Assembly: GCA_039090855.1 (NCBI GenBank)
Contig: CM077023.1
Location: 80,761,127-80,825,126, forward strand
DNA: 64,000 bases
DNA from: Macrothele yani
Taxonomy: Eukaryota; Arthropoda; Arachnida; Araneae; Macrothelidae
Direction of reading: 5' to 3'
Shown: piece by piece, positions 1 to 8,260 of the stretch
Numbering within the stretch: position 1 is the first letter of the stretch
Layout of the letters: the number at the start of each line of letters is the position of its first letter
Notes under the pieces: model-generated
What the model saw: the letters and a program-made list of their open reading frames with translations, nothing else
Database searches by the model: none
What the model was told of the DNA's origin: nothing
Program-made: the position numbers and the translations under genes

Positions 1-33
1 AGAGGCTGTAGTATGTTGCGCATCACCTGACTT
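1..33 (+). repeat. R1 repeat, 3' end only
   Basis: The first 33 bases match the last bases of two longer copies of the same repeat at 36897-37116 and 50834-51050, ending in the shared GCGCATCACCTGA. About 20 AT-rich bases separate it from a LINE fragment that begins near 53. The left part lies outside the window. I do not recognise the family. Confidence 0.7.
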
Positions 34-52
34 TACATCCCATATATATAAA

Positions 53-794
53 TAAATATATAATCCAAGAACTTGTAGACAAGAGTAAAGAAGTGGGATT
101 AAAAATGAACTTTCAGAAGACAAAAGTAATGTACAAGGCTTTTACAAGAAACGGAGATTTATCGATTGATGGAGAAAAACGTAAGACAACCGATTCCTAC
201 ATTTATCTTGGGCAGCAGATATCAAGTAAAGGTCACATTGGTGAAGAAATTAATCGGCGTATAAAACTTGGATGGAGAGTATTTGGAAGAAACAGTACAA
301 TTTTTAAGAGCAGTATGCCATTATGTCTCAAAAGAAAAGTGTTTAATCAATGCATCCTGCCAGTGCTTACGTATGGAGCAGAGACATGGACTTTAACTAA
401 AAAAGACATGAGAAGACGGCAGGCAATTCAAAGAAGCATGGAGAAGTGCATGCTTGGTGCAACCAGGTGAGATACGAAGAGGAACTCGTGGATCAGAAAA
501 ATGACAAGAGTGGAAGACATCATAATCAGAGTAAAATCCCTGAAGTTGCAATGGGCTGGACATATTTCCAGGAGAACAGACCATCGATGCATAGCTGAAA
601 TTTTAGACTGGATTCTGAGGGACAGGAAAAGACCCAGAAGAAGTCCTCATGAGAGATGGATGGATGAAATTTGAAAGTATGCTGGAGTGACATGGAGGAG
701 ACAGGCCCAAGACAGACAATTGTGGAGGAAATTTGGGGAGACCTTCATCCAGCAGTGGATTCATAATGGTTGTTGTTGTTGTTGATGATGATGA
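53..794 (+). mobile_element. RTE-type LINE, 5'-truncated 3' end (broken ORF)
   Basis: This is the C-terminal end of a LINE reverse transcriptase ORF followed by its 3' tail. The open part at 93-470 reads MNFQKTKVMYKAFTRNGD, then a YLGQQISSKGHIGEEINRR block and TYGAETWTLTKKD, all shared with the other LINE copies in this window. The reading frame continues past a TGA at 468-470 (an AGA codon in sister copies) and a second TGA at 672-674, through a WAGHISRRTDHR block to IQQWI. It ends in (GTT)n(GAT)n(AT)n, the short-repeat tail typical of RTE-clade LINEs. The copy is dead because the polymerase domain is missing and the rest is interrupted. Confidence 0.85.
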
Positions 795-812
795 TATATA
801 TATATGTATATA

Positions 813-840
813 CACTGCCGGACAATTGCTAAGGACGGAT
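813..840 (+). repeat. Left terminal inverted repeat of Tc1 element
   Basis: It begins CACTGCCGGACAATTGC and ends GGACGGAT. It matches the reverse complement of 2325-2352 except for one C/T difference at the eighth base. Just inside it, GATAGCAAC-like words occur twice (about 846-865), a possible subterminal transposase-binding repeat. Confidence 0.9.
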
Positions 841-1072
841 GACAATAGCAACGATAGCAACGATAAAATGGAAGGCAGGAAAATGTGGAAATTAGCATAA
901 GTGCGGGACACAGTAAGACGTGTTGTGCGTATGCAAATTGTGGATTGCCGAACTTGTTCGTGACGTCATAGCGCTGATAAGAGATATAAAGGATTTCACG
1001 CGTATTGACCGTTGTTGTTCAAACGCAAAGTTGAAAGGGAAAGAATCAATTGACGAACTTGCAATTTTCAGT

Positions 1073-2104
1073 ATGTCTTCCCGACATCACCTAGATGATT
1101 TTACGCGTGGCCGTATTATTGGCAAGATTGAAAAAGGGCGAAAAATAACAGATGTTGCCAGGGAGTTCGATGTCAGACACAGTAGTGTTTCAAGGCTTTG
1201 GAAATCATTTCAAACAAATGGAGAGTGTAGCAAACATCACGGGGGAGGTCGTGTTCGCAGTACGACACCTACAGAAGATCAGTACATAGTGCTATCAACA
1301 AAAAGACACCGGCGCAGCACAGCTAGTGAGGTAGCAAATCAGTTTGTGGCTGCTACTGGCAAGCGGATCTCCCAAAAAACTGTCGCCAGACGTTTGCATG
1401 AAGGAGGACTATACGCCCGCCGTCCTGTTGTGTGCATCCCATTGTCCAGACGTCACCGTACCGCCCGTTTGCAATGGTGCCATCAACATCGCAATTGGAC
1501 TGATAACGACTGGTCTGCTGTCCTCTTCTCAGATGAGAGTAGATACAGTCTATCGTCTGATTGTCGACGACAACTGATCTGGCGTGATAGTGGTACTGCA
1601 TATTGTCCAGCAAACATACAGGAAAGGGACCGATATCCGACATGTAGTGTCATGGTATGGGCTGGCATCATAATCAATGGCTGTACGTTGCTCTATGTGC
1701 TTTCAACTGGGACTATGACTGGCCAACGATACATTAAAGATGTTCTGCTACCTCATGTTCGCATGTTCCGTGGTGCTGTCGGTGATAGATTCATTTTCAC
1801 GGACGACAACGTAACATGCCATCGAACAGTCGCTGTACAGGAGTGTCTTGAGAGCGAGGATATTCAACGCCTCGTATGGCCAGCACGTTCTCCAGATCTG
1901 AATCCCATTGAAAATGTGTGGGATGCTTTGGGGAGGAGTCTTGCTGGTCGCCAATGCCCTCCAATAAACAAGGACACCCTCATCCGTGCACTGACAGAGG
2001 AATGGGATAAATTACCCCAACAGCTGCTTGATAATGTTGTGCAAAGCATGACACGACGTGTGGAATCTTGCATCGCCCTCCATGGTGGCCATATTCCGTA
2101 TTGA
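1073..2104 (+). CDS. Tc1 transposase, intact (343 aa)
   Basis: DDE/D transposase that binds the terminal repeats and cuts and pastes the element at TA sites in the nucleus. I chose the ATG at 1073 because it gives 343 residues, the usual Tc1 length, and starts right before the first helix-turn-helix; the frame is open upstream to 920 only without an ATG. Residues about 8-45 (DDFTRGRIIGKIEKG to SVSRLWKSF) form the first HTH, a GGGRVRSTTP stretch at 57-66 stands where Tc1 proteins have the GRPR-like linker, and residues about 67-112 form the second HTH. The catalytic triad is D154 (LFSDESR), D245 (FTDDNVTCHR) and E280 (SPDLNPIENVW). There are 34 residues between D245 and E280, hence DD34E. No stop or frameshift is present. 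Confidence 0.95.
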   Translation: MSSRHHLDDFTRGRIIGKIEKGRKITDVAREFDVRHSSVSRLWKSFQTNGECSKHHGGGRVRSTTPTEDQYIVLSTKRHRRSTASEVANQFVAATGKRISQKTVARRLHEGGLYARRPVVCIPLSRRHRTARLQWCHQHRNWTDNDWSAVLFSDESRYSLSSDCRRQLIWRDSGTAYCPANIQERDRYPTCSVMVWAGIIINGCTLLYVLSTGTMTGQRYIKDVLLPHVRMFRGAVGDRFIFTDDNVTCHRTVAVQECLESEDIQRLVWPARSPDLNPIENVWDALGRSLAGRQCPPINKDTLIRALTEEWDKLPQQLLDNVVQSMTRRVESCIALHGGHIPY

Positions 2105-2324
2105 CATCTTACGCAGGAACGCCTGCGGACGGTAATTGAATTTTTTCACGTTTACGTATTCTGCACAAAATGGCCTGTTTGTCCCTTGAACACGTTCCAA
2201 AGCCTTCTGGATTTCAGAGCACAATAAATTGTCTTTCTTGTAATGTCCTGGCATTCTGACATTATTTTATTTCACTTGGCATCCAACCACACTTACTTTT
2301 TTATGCGCTATATAGCCGTTTATG

Positions 2325-2352
2325 ATCCGTCCTTAGCAATTGTCCAGCAGTG
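2325..2352 (-). repeat. Right terminal inverted repeat of Tc1 element
   Basis: It is the partner of 813-840, followed by the TA target duplication at 2353-2354. The single mismatch between the ends implies little time since insertion. Confidence 0.9.
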
Positions 2353-2354
2353 TA

Positions 2355-2488
2355 TATACATATATATTTGATTATGTATAATTCTATTTATAGTGTATAA
2401 TGTATACTTATATATATATTATGTATGATTTTTATCTACTGTAGATATATATATATATGAATACTGTATATACATATATATACACACA
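2355..2488. repeat. AT-rich low-complexity stretch
   Basis: This is a run of TA, TATG and ACAC-like words. It probably continues the AT microsatellite that followed the LINE tail before the Tc1 element inserted. Confidence 0.6.
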
Positions 2489-2626
2489 CAGGGCGTTCAA
2501 AAAGTCTCTTTGTAGTGGGTATCGTACGTTATATATAGAAGTCGTGCAAATTTATTACGGGAACGTATAATTTACAGAAAGTGTTGAAACGCGTCCTTCA
2601 CATAACCTAATTCTTTTACACATAAT
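2489..2626 (+). mobile_element. Mariner-like terminal fragment
   Basis: It begins CAGGGCGTTCAAAAAGTCTC, a typical mariner-type terminus. A similar but not identical word (GTCAAAAAGTCCCTCCGCAG) lies at 2901-2920 in the same orientation. The two may be pieces of one element split by the repeat between them, or two unrelated pieces. No transposase coding remains. Confidence 0.45.
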
Positions 2627-2640
2627 AATAAAAAAAAAAA

Positions 2641-2850
2641 AGGTGAGGCAGGCGACCAGATGTATTGTGGGTTTACTGCAGGTGCTTATAAGGCAAGCTC
2701 CCCAGGTGGCTTGTCGGCCCTTTACCTGATGATGGAGCCTAGTGAGCTCCGAAAGATCTTGTCTTTTTTTAACTGACTTTTAGACTTGTTAATAAATATG
2801 GTTTTAATTTGCAATTTTGAAAGGTGGGGTTTTCATATTGTACGGAGACA
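2641..2850 (+). mobile_element. Penelope-like 3' remnant with hammerhead-like motif
   Basis: A poly(A) run precedes this segment. It contains CTGATGA at 2726-2732, a perfect 5-bp stem GGAGC/GCTCC (2734-2738 and 2746-2750) and GAAA at 2751-2754, which is the arrangement of a hammerhead ribozyme core. The downstream GATCTTGTC and a later TTAATAAA are shared with the minus-strand copy around 50570-50740. Hammerhead motifs are known in Penelope-like elements, which is the basis for the family name. One unpaired T sits between CTGATGA and the stem, so activity is uncertain. Confidence 0.5.
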
Positions 2851-2900
2851 GCGTGATACTCAGATGTCTCTTACACATGTTTTCGAACACATCTGCGAGA

Positions 2901-2945
2901 GTCAAAAAGTCCCTCCGCAGTGAAGTTAAGGCTGTTCCACGTAAT
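2901..2945 (+). mobile_element. Second mariner-like terminal word
   Basis: GTCAAAAAGTCCCTCCGCAG resembles mariner ends of the CAGGGTGTTCAAAAAGTC type. It is in the same orientation as the terminus at 2489, so it is not its inverted partner. Confidence 0.35.
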
Positions 2946-3039
2946 TTTAATGGTGCTACAGTGAAAATTTTTGAATAAAGTAACTTGTATGTTTAATTTT
3001 AGTTTTTGCTGTTTTCTTGATAACATATTGAGCTTCAAA

Positions 3040-4665
3040 ATATGTTTCACAGCAACACCAATTTTCCCCAGCTTCTAAGGAATTGAAAGTTTCCAAACTG
3101 TGGATGTTGATTTCATCATTGTCTCACAGAAGGAATGAACACTCATGAAATCGGATGTAGGTAAAAATACACCCGGGAAAAAATACCCCCGGAGAAAATA
3201 CCCCTGAAAACGGAAAAGCGGAAAAAATGCCCCCGGAAGAAATACCCCCAGAACAAACGGTTCACTGTAAACTGCCCCACAGGAACACTGATGTGTGGCA
3301 GTGTTCCGGTGTGGCAATTTACCGGCAACCCTGCCACACATCTTTCAGCAACTTGGCTACAAAAGTTCAAAGGTGGGTGGGTGGGTGGGGGTCTATAAAG
3401 ATTGCCGTTTCTGGGCCTACATTGATAACTGAATTGAAAACTCCAAACGAATTTCGCGAAAACGTTCCATGTAAGCCAAGCGAGAATTGTATTTTAATTT
3501 GAAGAAATAAATTGCCGAGGATCCGAGGTACACTTGGTTGGGGGGGGCTCAACACTGAACTTCCGTAATATTATATTCTAGGCCGCTGGAATGTGTCAGT
3601 GTATCTAGGAAGTTCCCCTTGAAGTGTTCGCGAGGTCCATGATCTTGGGGGGGGGCTTCCCCAAAAGTTAAAATGGAAGTAGAGCTGTAAACATTAGTAC
3701 CGTGCTTTATATAATGATTCTGTACACGACCACGAATTTTCATGAGGGTGGGGTAACCCTCCCCTAGTTTCTAAGAGCTATTCAGGGGTAACATCGAGGA
3801 TACACTGACCGACTCTACAGGTCCAGAATATAAAATTTCGGAAGTTGGGGGTAGAGCCCTCCAAACCAAGCACCTCGTATCCCTTTCACAGGCTTCACCA
3901 AATTTCTGGGGGAGGGGGGAAGGGCATACATAGTTTGCCATTAAACACAACATGAAGCATAGAAATTGCGAGCAAATCCTTTACCTTGAACACATTTCTG
4001 CGCTCTTAGAAACTTGCACCCCACCCTCCTGAAAATTCGTGGTCGTGTACAGAATCATTATGTAAAGCATGGTTCTAATGTTTACAGCTCTACGTCCATT
4101 TTAACATTTTAGGGATCCCCCCCCCACCAAAGCTCGCGGACGCTTCAAGCGGAACGCCTGGATACACTGACAGACTCCAGCGGCGCAGAATCTAATATTA
4201 CGGAAGTTGGGAGTTGAATCCCCTCCCCCACCAAAAGTACCTCGTATCCTCGGCAATTTTTTTCTTCAAATTAAAGTACAATTCTCGCTTGGCTTACATG
4301 GAACGTTTTCTCGAAATTCGTTTGGAGTTCCCAATTCAGTTCTCAATATAGGCCCAGAAGCGTCAATCTTTATAGCCCCCCCCCCCTTTGAAATTTTGTG
4401 GCAAAGTTGCTGAAAGATGTGTGGCAGAGTTGCTGGTAAATTGCCACACCGGAACACTGCCACACATCAGGGTTCCTGTGTGACAGTTTACAGTGAACCG
4501 TTTGTTCTGGGGGTATTTTTTCCGGGGGCATTTTTTCCGCTTTTCAGTTTTCAGGGGTATTTTTTCCCGGGGGTATTTTTACCGTTTACCCATGACATCA
4601 ACGTTCACATTTTTGAAACTTCCTACTCATCACAAGCTTGTGAAAATTGGTGTTGCTGTGAGACA
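3040..4665. mobile_element. Foldback element / 1.6-kb imperfect palindrome
   Basis: The left arm (about 3040-3775) and right arm (about 4003-4665) are inverted copies of one another with small indels, around a loop of about 230 bp. Clear paired blocks are the CACAGCAACACCAATTTT word near 3050 and near 4640, the repeated AAATACCCCCGG-type words at 3180-3250 and 4500-4580, and ACGACCACGAATTTTC at 3727 and its complement at 4034. The loop at 3795-3890 also carries a direct copy of right-arm sequence at 4161-4251. The arms contain long G or C runs. The structure fits a foldback or long-TIR non-autonomous DNA transposon, but no superfamily mark or transposase is visible and the exact ends are uncertain. 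Confidence 0.7.
3375..3391 (+). other. G-quadruplex motif
   Basis: GGGTGGGTGGGTGGGGG has four G-tracts separated by single T loops, which is among the most stable known quadruplex patterns. It lies in the left arm of the foldback element; the matching right-arm position (about 4375-4388) has degraded to a plain run of C. Confidence 0.8.
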
Positions 4666-4669
4666 TATT

Positions 4670-5225
4670 CTGGTTTTTTAATGAGACGAAACAACTTCCA
4701 GCATTCACTCTTCCTCCTTTTTTTTTTTTTTAGCAAGCACGTATTTGTTTGCTTTGACGCTTTTTCAATCTCCTTAATATTAAATTCATCCATAATAACA
4801 AATGAGTCGTTAAATCCGACATAACATGCAATGGAACGGGATGTTGACACGGTAAACGAAAACCTCTGAATGCTTAATGCAAAAGATGCCATGTAAAAAC
4901 TAACTCTCAGTCTTACAATGTGACACGCGGGGTTTGAGAGTGTGAATCACCAGAGAAGCAAGTGATAGGCGTTTGCCTGTATCTTGCTCCGGACAATCGA
5001 ACTCAAAACAAACGCAAAGGAAGTATCGTTTTACGATATGGTATCAGTGAGTCTAGCGTCTGAGTGGTAACATCGGTCGGTGGAAATCTTTGTCGCTTTA
5101 AGAAAGAGACGTCAATATTTCTGTATGGCAAATCATTTTTCACTCAGCTGGCACCAGTATCGAGCACAAAATTCCACAGTGTGTATTTTTCTTGGAAATA
5201 TGTTTTTTTTTAAACAAAACTGAAA
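4670..5225. other. Intergenic DNA, nothing recognised
   Basis: A poly(T) run sits at about 4718-4732. No coding signature, terminal repeat or tRNA-like box was found. Confidence 0.4.
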
Positions 5226-5345
5226 TACAGTGTGATTCATAAAGAAGTATACAGTTTCCAGATGCTGTAAAACAGTAACAGTGGAAGACACGGACCACAG
5301 CTGCGAACCGTTATGTAGATGTACTCATAAAGTTTGTGTCCCGCT

Positions 5346-5513
5346 ACTGAGGGAAGTGACGTAGGCGATAGCGCGCGTGTCACGTGACTAGGCAGTCAAA
5401 ATGGCAGCGTCTGCAGTGGAGAAAGCGTTACTGAGAGAAGTGACGTAGGCGATAGCGCGCGTGTCACGTGACTAGTCAGTCAAAATGGCAGCGTCTGCAG
5501 TGGAGAAAGCGTT
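5346..5513 (+). repeat. 84-bp tandem duplication at transposase start
   Basis: Units 5346-5429 and 5430-5513 are identical apart from a few bases. Each contains the 5' leader, a TGACGTAGGCGATAGCGCGC block and the first ten codons starting at ATG (5401 in the first unit, 5485 in the second). Reading from the first ATG meets a TAG in the second leader, so only the second ATG leads into the gene. Confidence 0.85.
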
Positions 5514-5959
5514 TTGTGTTCTTGAATTGAGCAAAACGGAATCTGCAACTGTTGTGCAACGGCATTTTCAATAACGATTCGGAAAAGAACCTCCAACCAG
5601 AAAATCTATCTACGATTGGCATAAAAAATTTTAAACTACGGGCTGTTTGTGCAAACTTAAAAGTCCTGGAAGACCGCGTGTATCGGAAGAAGTCGTCGAT
5701 AGTGTTTGCACCGCCATTCAACGAAGCCCGGGAAAATCAACGCGGAGGGTGAGTCGTGAAGTGCAGATTTCACAGCCCACTGTCTGGAGAATTTTGAGAA
5801 AGAAGCTGAAAATGATTCCATACAAGATGATCACTGAAAGTGATCACAGCCACTATCACTGCACTTCATTCAGATATCTCACCTCGCGTTTGGGCGGAAA
5901 TGGATTACCGGCTCGATGTGTGTCGTGTGACTAAGCGTGCACACATAGAACATCTGTGA
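5485..5959 (+). pseudogene. Mariner-superfamily transposase pseudogene lacking catalytic domain
   Basis: From ATG 5485 the protein begins MAASAVEKAFCVLELSK, continues through GKEPPTRKSIYDWHKK and SPGRPRVSEE, and ends its first HTH half in a STRRVSREVQISQPTVWRIL helix-turn-helix. This type is common in arthropod genomes. Two in-frame TAA codons interrupt it (5572-5574 and 5629-5631). Near 5830-5845, at a small palindrome TGATCACTGAAAGTGATCA, the sequence jumps to the last 35 or so codons (VWAEMDYRLDVCRVTK ... stop at 5957-5959), now out of frame. All three catalytic acidic residues are missing, so this is an internal-deletion derivative, not a gene. Confidence 0.85.
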
Positions 5960-6078
5960 CTGTCTAAAAAAACTTGAACCATTCCCCTACAATTATGTTA
6001 CAGGTAACATAAAATATCTTACATTGTTCTTGTTTTATAGTGCGTTGAAACTGTATACTTCTTTATGAATCACCCTGT

Positions 6079-6172
6079 AAAACCGGGTAAAGATGACCCG
6101 TTTGACCTGCAAGAAATTGTCGACCCGTTGACTCGCTGATCCGTTTCCATTTCTGGTACTGACTTGTTCCAC
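6079..6172 (-). repeat. Unclassified repeat, inverted copy at 60838-60925
   Basis: The segment contains GACCCGTTTGACC, GTCGACCCGTTGACTCG and CCGTTTCCATTTCTGGTAC. The reverse complement with the same order of words lies at 60838-60925. Internal GGGTCAACGGGTCGAC-type words are partly repetitive. Family unknown. Confidence 0.6.
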
Positions 6173-6299
6173 TTGTGTAGCTGTTTCATCCAAATAAATA
6201 TGGCCTAACTGCTCTGGAATTGTGGTCATTTCCTTTCCGATACATGTACATTGCACATACCAATTTTCATCTCGATTCGATTATTTCTTTTGGGTGCTT

Positions 6300-6480
6300 T
6301 GTTGTCTCTCTCTTTTTTTTTTTTTTTGTAAAGAGTGCATATCAAGAGAAAATCAACTGATAGAGGAAGTTAAAGAGCATCATCCAATCATGTCTAATTC
6401 ATCTAAAGAAAGTTTTAATAAGTAAGAATGAATGGCTCGCAGATCTGCATATGATGTCAACGTGCACATAGTATAGGTGT
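6300..6480. other. Poly(T) and unannotated DNA
   Basis: A run of T at about 6311-6327 is followed by unassigned sequence up to the SINE at 6481. The poly(T) does not abut the SINE and is probably simple sequence. Confidence 0.3.
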
Positions 6481-6650
6481 TATGACGAAGTAAATCTCTC
6501 CATCATTTTTGTGCCAGGCGAGGAATTCGAACTCACAACTCTCGGCTCCGGAGCTCCGAGTGCTATCCACTATACTACAATGGCATGCGCCTCACTGCTA
6601 TCTGCCTTTATCTCATGTGCGTCCTGCGGGGCAGGCACGTCCCACTCCCC
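6481..6650 (-). mobile_element. tRNA-like SINE, second family, copy 1
   Basis: On the minus strand this reads like a tRNA gene: A box TAGTATAGTGG (6567-6577) and B box GAGTTCGAATTC (about 6522-6533), the two internal promoter elements for RNA polymerase III. A second copy in the same orientation at 11367-11515 shares both flanks (TATGACGAAGTAAAT and ATCTCATGTGCGTCCTGCGG). It differs from the main SINE family of this window. Both copies sit next to the same kind of minisatellite. Confidence 0.65.
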
Positions 6651-6719
6651 CCCCTCCGAAAGAGGTCCGGGGGCATGGCCCACGGGTCAGCCGGGAGCAT
6701 GTGTCGCTGTACTCGTAGC

Positions 6720-7165
6720 CTCACTTCCCATAATCCGTTCCCCTAATTTCCGTTTGCCCTAATCACATTTACCCCAATCGCATTTCTCCGAAATTGCTTT
6801 TACCCGAATTCCCATTTCCCCTAATTTCGTTTGCCCTAATCTCGTTTCCCCTAATTTCGTTTGCCCTAATCTCGTTTCCCCTAAATCTCGTTTCCTCTAA
6901 TTCACGTTTGCACGTTTGCTCTAAACATGTTTACCCCAATTGTGTTTCCCCGAAATCGCTTTTACCCGAATTCCCATTTCACCTAATTTCGTTTGCCCTA
7001 ATCTCGTTTCCCCTAATTCACGTTTGCCCTAAACACGTTTACCCCAATCGCTTTTACCCGAATTCCCATTTCCCCTCATTTCGTTTGCCCTAATCTCATT
7101 TCCCCTAAATCTCGTTCCCCCTAATCACGTTTGCTCCTATCAAGTTTTCCCTAATTCGCGTTTGT
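6720..7165 (+). repeat. Degenerate 15-17 bp minisatellite (forward copy)
   Basis: The units are variants of TAATCTCGTTTCCCC and TAATTTCGTTTGCCC. A longer module beginning GCTTTTACCCGAATTCCCAT recurs at about 6796, 6958 and 7047, giving a coarse higher order. Embedded CCCTAA words look telomere-like but are part of the 15-bp unit. Open frames over this stretch only reflect the repeat. The same family in opposite orientation lies at 10610-11150. Confidence 0.85.
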
Positions 7166-7169
7166 CTCA

Positions 7170-7800
7170 TTTTTGTTAACCGAAATAAAACGGTGGGTCT
7201 TGATATCTCAAGAGAATTATTCTTTCCCTTCTTGTTGATGATGTCGACCACCATGCCAGCAAAAGTGTAAAAAAGTGCACATGGTTATTACCATTATACG
7301 GATAGTCCTTAACGCAGCCATTGTATCCGTCATCCCCCCCCCCTCTTCTGACAAAGTATTACATCGCGCTAAACTTTTATTAAAGCTAGAAATAGTATTG
7401 TAATGCATTCGCTAGAATTGTGGACGCAGAAGGCTAACTTTTTAAGTGTTCTTAGCGTATCAGACCCCCCCTTCCCTCCCGTACGAGACTAAGCATGAGC
7501 AGTGGAAATGACTTTTGCCAATTCAGTTCCACCTTAATTGTAGATGTCAGTCTGTCCGGCTTGAATGTTTTCCCACTTACCACAATCACTGATTGGGTGT
7601 AGAACTGGCCACAAAAATTTTAAAGGGGCCGTATAAAACTTGCGTTTTCGACCGGTTCGTGGCCTCGTCCCCAGAGGTTGGTTATCTGAATCACATAAAG
7701 TTTCCGTAATCTCGTATTTTCTGAACTGCTATATTTAATGTAATTCTTTATAAAAGAAATTTATAATCTACAACTCAACAGAAGAACTTCACGGTTTAAA
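7170..7800. other. Unannotated DNA with C-runs
   Basis: No coding or repeat unit was recognised. Two poly(C) tracts (about 7335-7346 and 7465-7472) resemble the G/C runs of the array that follows, so this may be an eroded part of it. Confidence 0.3.
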
Positions 7801-8240
7801 AACTACAGCTCAATAAATTATCTGCAAACGCAGGAAGTATGTCCGGAGGGAGGGAGGGGGGGGGGTTACCAATAATATAAAATATAAAAAAATTCTGGTC
7901 CGGAGATTTTCAACGTTTGCAAACTACAACTCTACAAATTATCTGAGGACACGTGCAAACGCAGGAAACCTGTTGGGGGAGGGGGGTTAATACCGAAAAA
8001 ATAAAATGTAAAGAGTTTGTAGCCCAATCGGAAGATTTCCGGCGCTTACACACAAGTCAATAAATTATCTGTGGGCATGTGCTAACGTAGGAAACCTAAG
8101 CGGGGGGCTTAATACCAAAAATATAAAATATAAGAATTTGCATTTTTTTATTTCATGTAAAAATTGGGAGATTCTCGGACTTTACACAGTACAGCTCAAC
8201 AAATTCTCTCCGGGCATAAAACCTGTCGGGAGGGGGAGCT
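7801..8240 (+). repeat. Four ~125-bp tandem units with G-runs
   Basis: The anchor ACTACAGCTCAATAAATTATC or a close variant occurs near 7801, 7922, 8048 and 8187. Each unit then has GCAGGAAACCTG-like words, a G-run of 6 to 13 bases and a TAATACCAAAAATATAAAATA stretch. The units are clearly diverged. The G-runs, for example the AGGGAGGGAGGGGG type around 7847-7865, could form quadruplexes. Confidence 0.75.
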
Positions 8241-8260
8241 CCATCCCCCGACAGGTTTTT
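8217..8260. repeat. Hairpin closing the G-run array
   Basis: AAAACCTGTCGGG at 8217-8230 pairs with CCCGACAGGTTTT at 8247-8259 around a GGGGGAGCTCC core. After it, the array sequence continues in inverted orientation (TATATTTTATATTTTCGG, 8276-8293, then C-runs), so the hairpin marks an orientation switch. Confidence 0.7.

Larger units (their letters stand above)
813..2352 (+). mobile_element. Complete Tc1-type DNA transposon, DD34E
   Basis: A 1540-bp cut-and-paste transposon bounded by 28-bp terminal inverted repeats (813-840 and 2325-2352) that differ at one base. It is flanked by TA on both sides (811-812 and 2353-2354), the target duplication of the Tc1/mariner superfamily. It carries one intact transposase gene. 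It landed in the AT-rich DNA just beyond the tail of the LINE at 53-794. The near-identical ends and open gene suggest a recent insertion that could still be mobile. Confidence 0.93.
5228..6077 (+). mobile_element. Internally deleted mariner-superfamily element
   Basis: An 850-bp element flanked by TA (5226-5227 and 6078-6079). The inverted ends CAGTGTGATTCATAAAGAAG and CTTCTTTATGAATCACCCTG match over about 28 bp apart from single differences. It carries a start and an end of a transposase gene with the catalytic middle removed. The same ends and right half recur in the long-inverted-repeat derivative at 62575-63146. A full-length relative elsewhere in the genome would have to supply transposase. 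Confidence 0.85.

Noticed and set aside
920..1072. N-terminal extension of the Tc1 transposase
   Set aside because: The extra 51 codons have no ATG at the start and no counterpart in Tc1 proteins; ATG 1073 gives the normal length.
3075..4824. Two similar open frames (MCGRVAGKLPHRNTATHQ) in opposite orientation
   Set aside because: They are mirror images produced by the inverted arms of the foldback element, with G/C-run peptides and no domain.
6794..7093. 99-codon open frame over the minisatellite
   Set aside because: The peptide is only the translation of a 15-bp repeat (PLISFALISF pattern); the reverse copy at 10755-11204 gives the same artefact on the other strand.
6720..7165. CCCTAA words as an internal telomere
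   Set aside because: They occur at 15-17 bp spacing inside a longer unit and are not tandem hexamers.
7801..8260. CRISPR-like spacing of repeats
   Set aside because: The units are long, diverged and contiguous in animal-type DNA; there are no short identical repeats with unique spacers and no cas genes.
8217..8260. Bacterial-type intrinsic terminator
   Set aside because: The hairpin is followed by T-rich sequence only by chance; all context is eukaryotic and the hairpin closes a tandem array.
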